Assembly (NCBI GenBank): GCA_003484545.1
Contig: DNCF01000381.1
Location: 1 to 5,898 of the forward strand
Direction: 5' to 3'
Origin: Massilia sp.
GTDB taxonomy: Bacteria > Pseudomonadota > Gammaproteobacteria > Burkholderiales > Burkholderiaceae_D
Length of the DNA: 5,898 nt
Position 1 is the first letter of the stretch; every line of letters begins with the position of its first letter. The position numbers and the translations under genes are program-made. The notes under the pieces were generated by a model, which was given only the letters and a program-made list of their open reading frames with translations, made no database searches and had not been told where the DNA came from. This document shows positions 5,883 through 5,898 of this stretch, in pieces.

Positions 5883-5898
5883 ACCCTGGCTACATGAA

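Noticed and set aside
5894..5898. ATGAA at the window end as a next gene start
   Set aside because: Only five bases are visible and there is no ribosome binding site, so it cannot be supported.

Overview
The window is high-GC DNA of ordinary proteobacterial layout, with all supported genes on the + strand. Codon use, gene families and the pairing of a purine-breakdown cluster with a Tsr-class chemoreceptor suggest a beta-proteobacterium, probably in or near Oxalobacteraceae (Massilia/Duganella-like). That assignment is inferred from protein style, not from a search.

Left part (1-2830): the end of a urate catabolism and uptake operon. It opens inside the C-terminal cytochrome c domain of a membrane-bound urate hydroxylase (PuuD type). 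A 107-nt gap with a good ribosome binding site leads to a NCS2/NAT purine (urate/xanthine-type) permease. The permease stop overlaps by ATGA the start of a Tsx-like outer-membrane beta-barrel protein. Together they read as a path from outer-membrane entry, through inner-membrane proton-coupled uptake, to oxidation of urate with electrons passed to the respiratory chain. The unit ends in a perfect 28-bp palindrome.

Middle part (2831-4802): a 337-nt, locally AT-richer intergenic region, then a 544-aa methyl-accepting chemotaxis protein with two membrane segments, a periplasmic four-helix-type sensor, HAMP and a 36H-type signalling domain. It lacks the C-terminal CheR/CheB-docking pentapeptide. 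Its ligand is unknown; sensing of a purine is only suggested by position.

Right part (4803-5898): a likely extended -10 promoter and a short GC hairpin precede a two-gene unit. The first gene is a small antibiotic-biosynthesis-monooxygenase (ABM) fold protein. Thirteen nucleotides later comes a SRAP-domain protein (YedK/HMCES family, protects abasic sites in DNA) with all four catalytic residues. Its Pro/Ala-rich tail ends in NLELF, resembling a beta-clamp binding motif. The last 16 nt hold no supportable feature.

I see no CRISPR, tRNA, rRNA, insertion sequence or obvious transferred island. The window is mostly recognisable biology. The points most worth following are the SRAP tail motif, the coupling of the Tsx-like barrel to the purine permease, and the palindromes.
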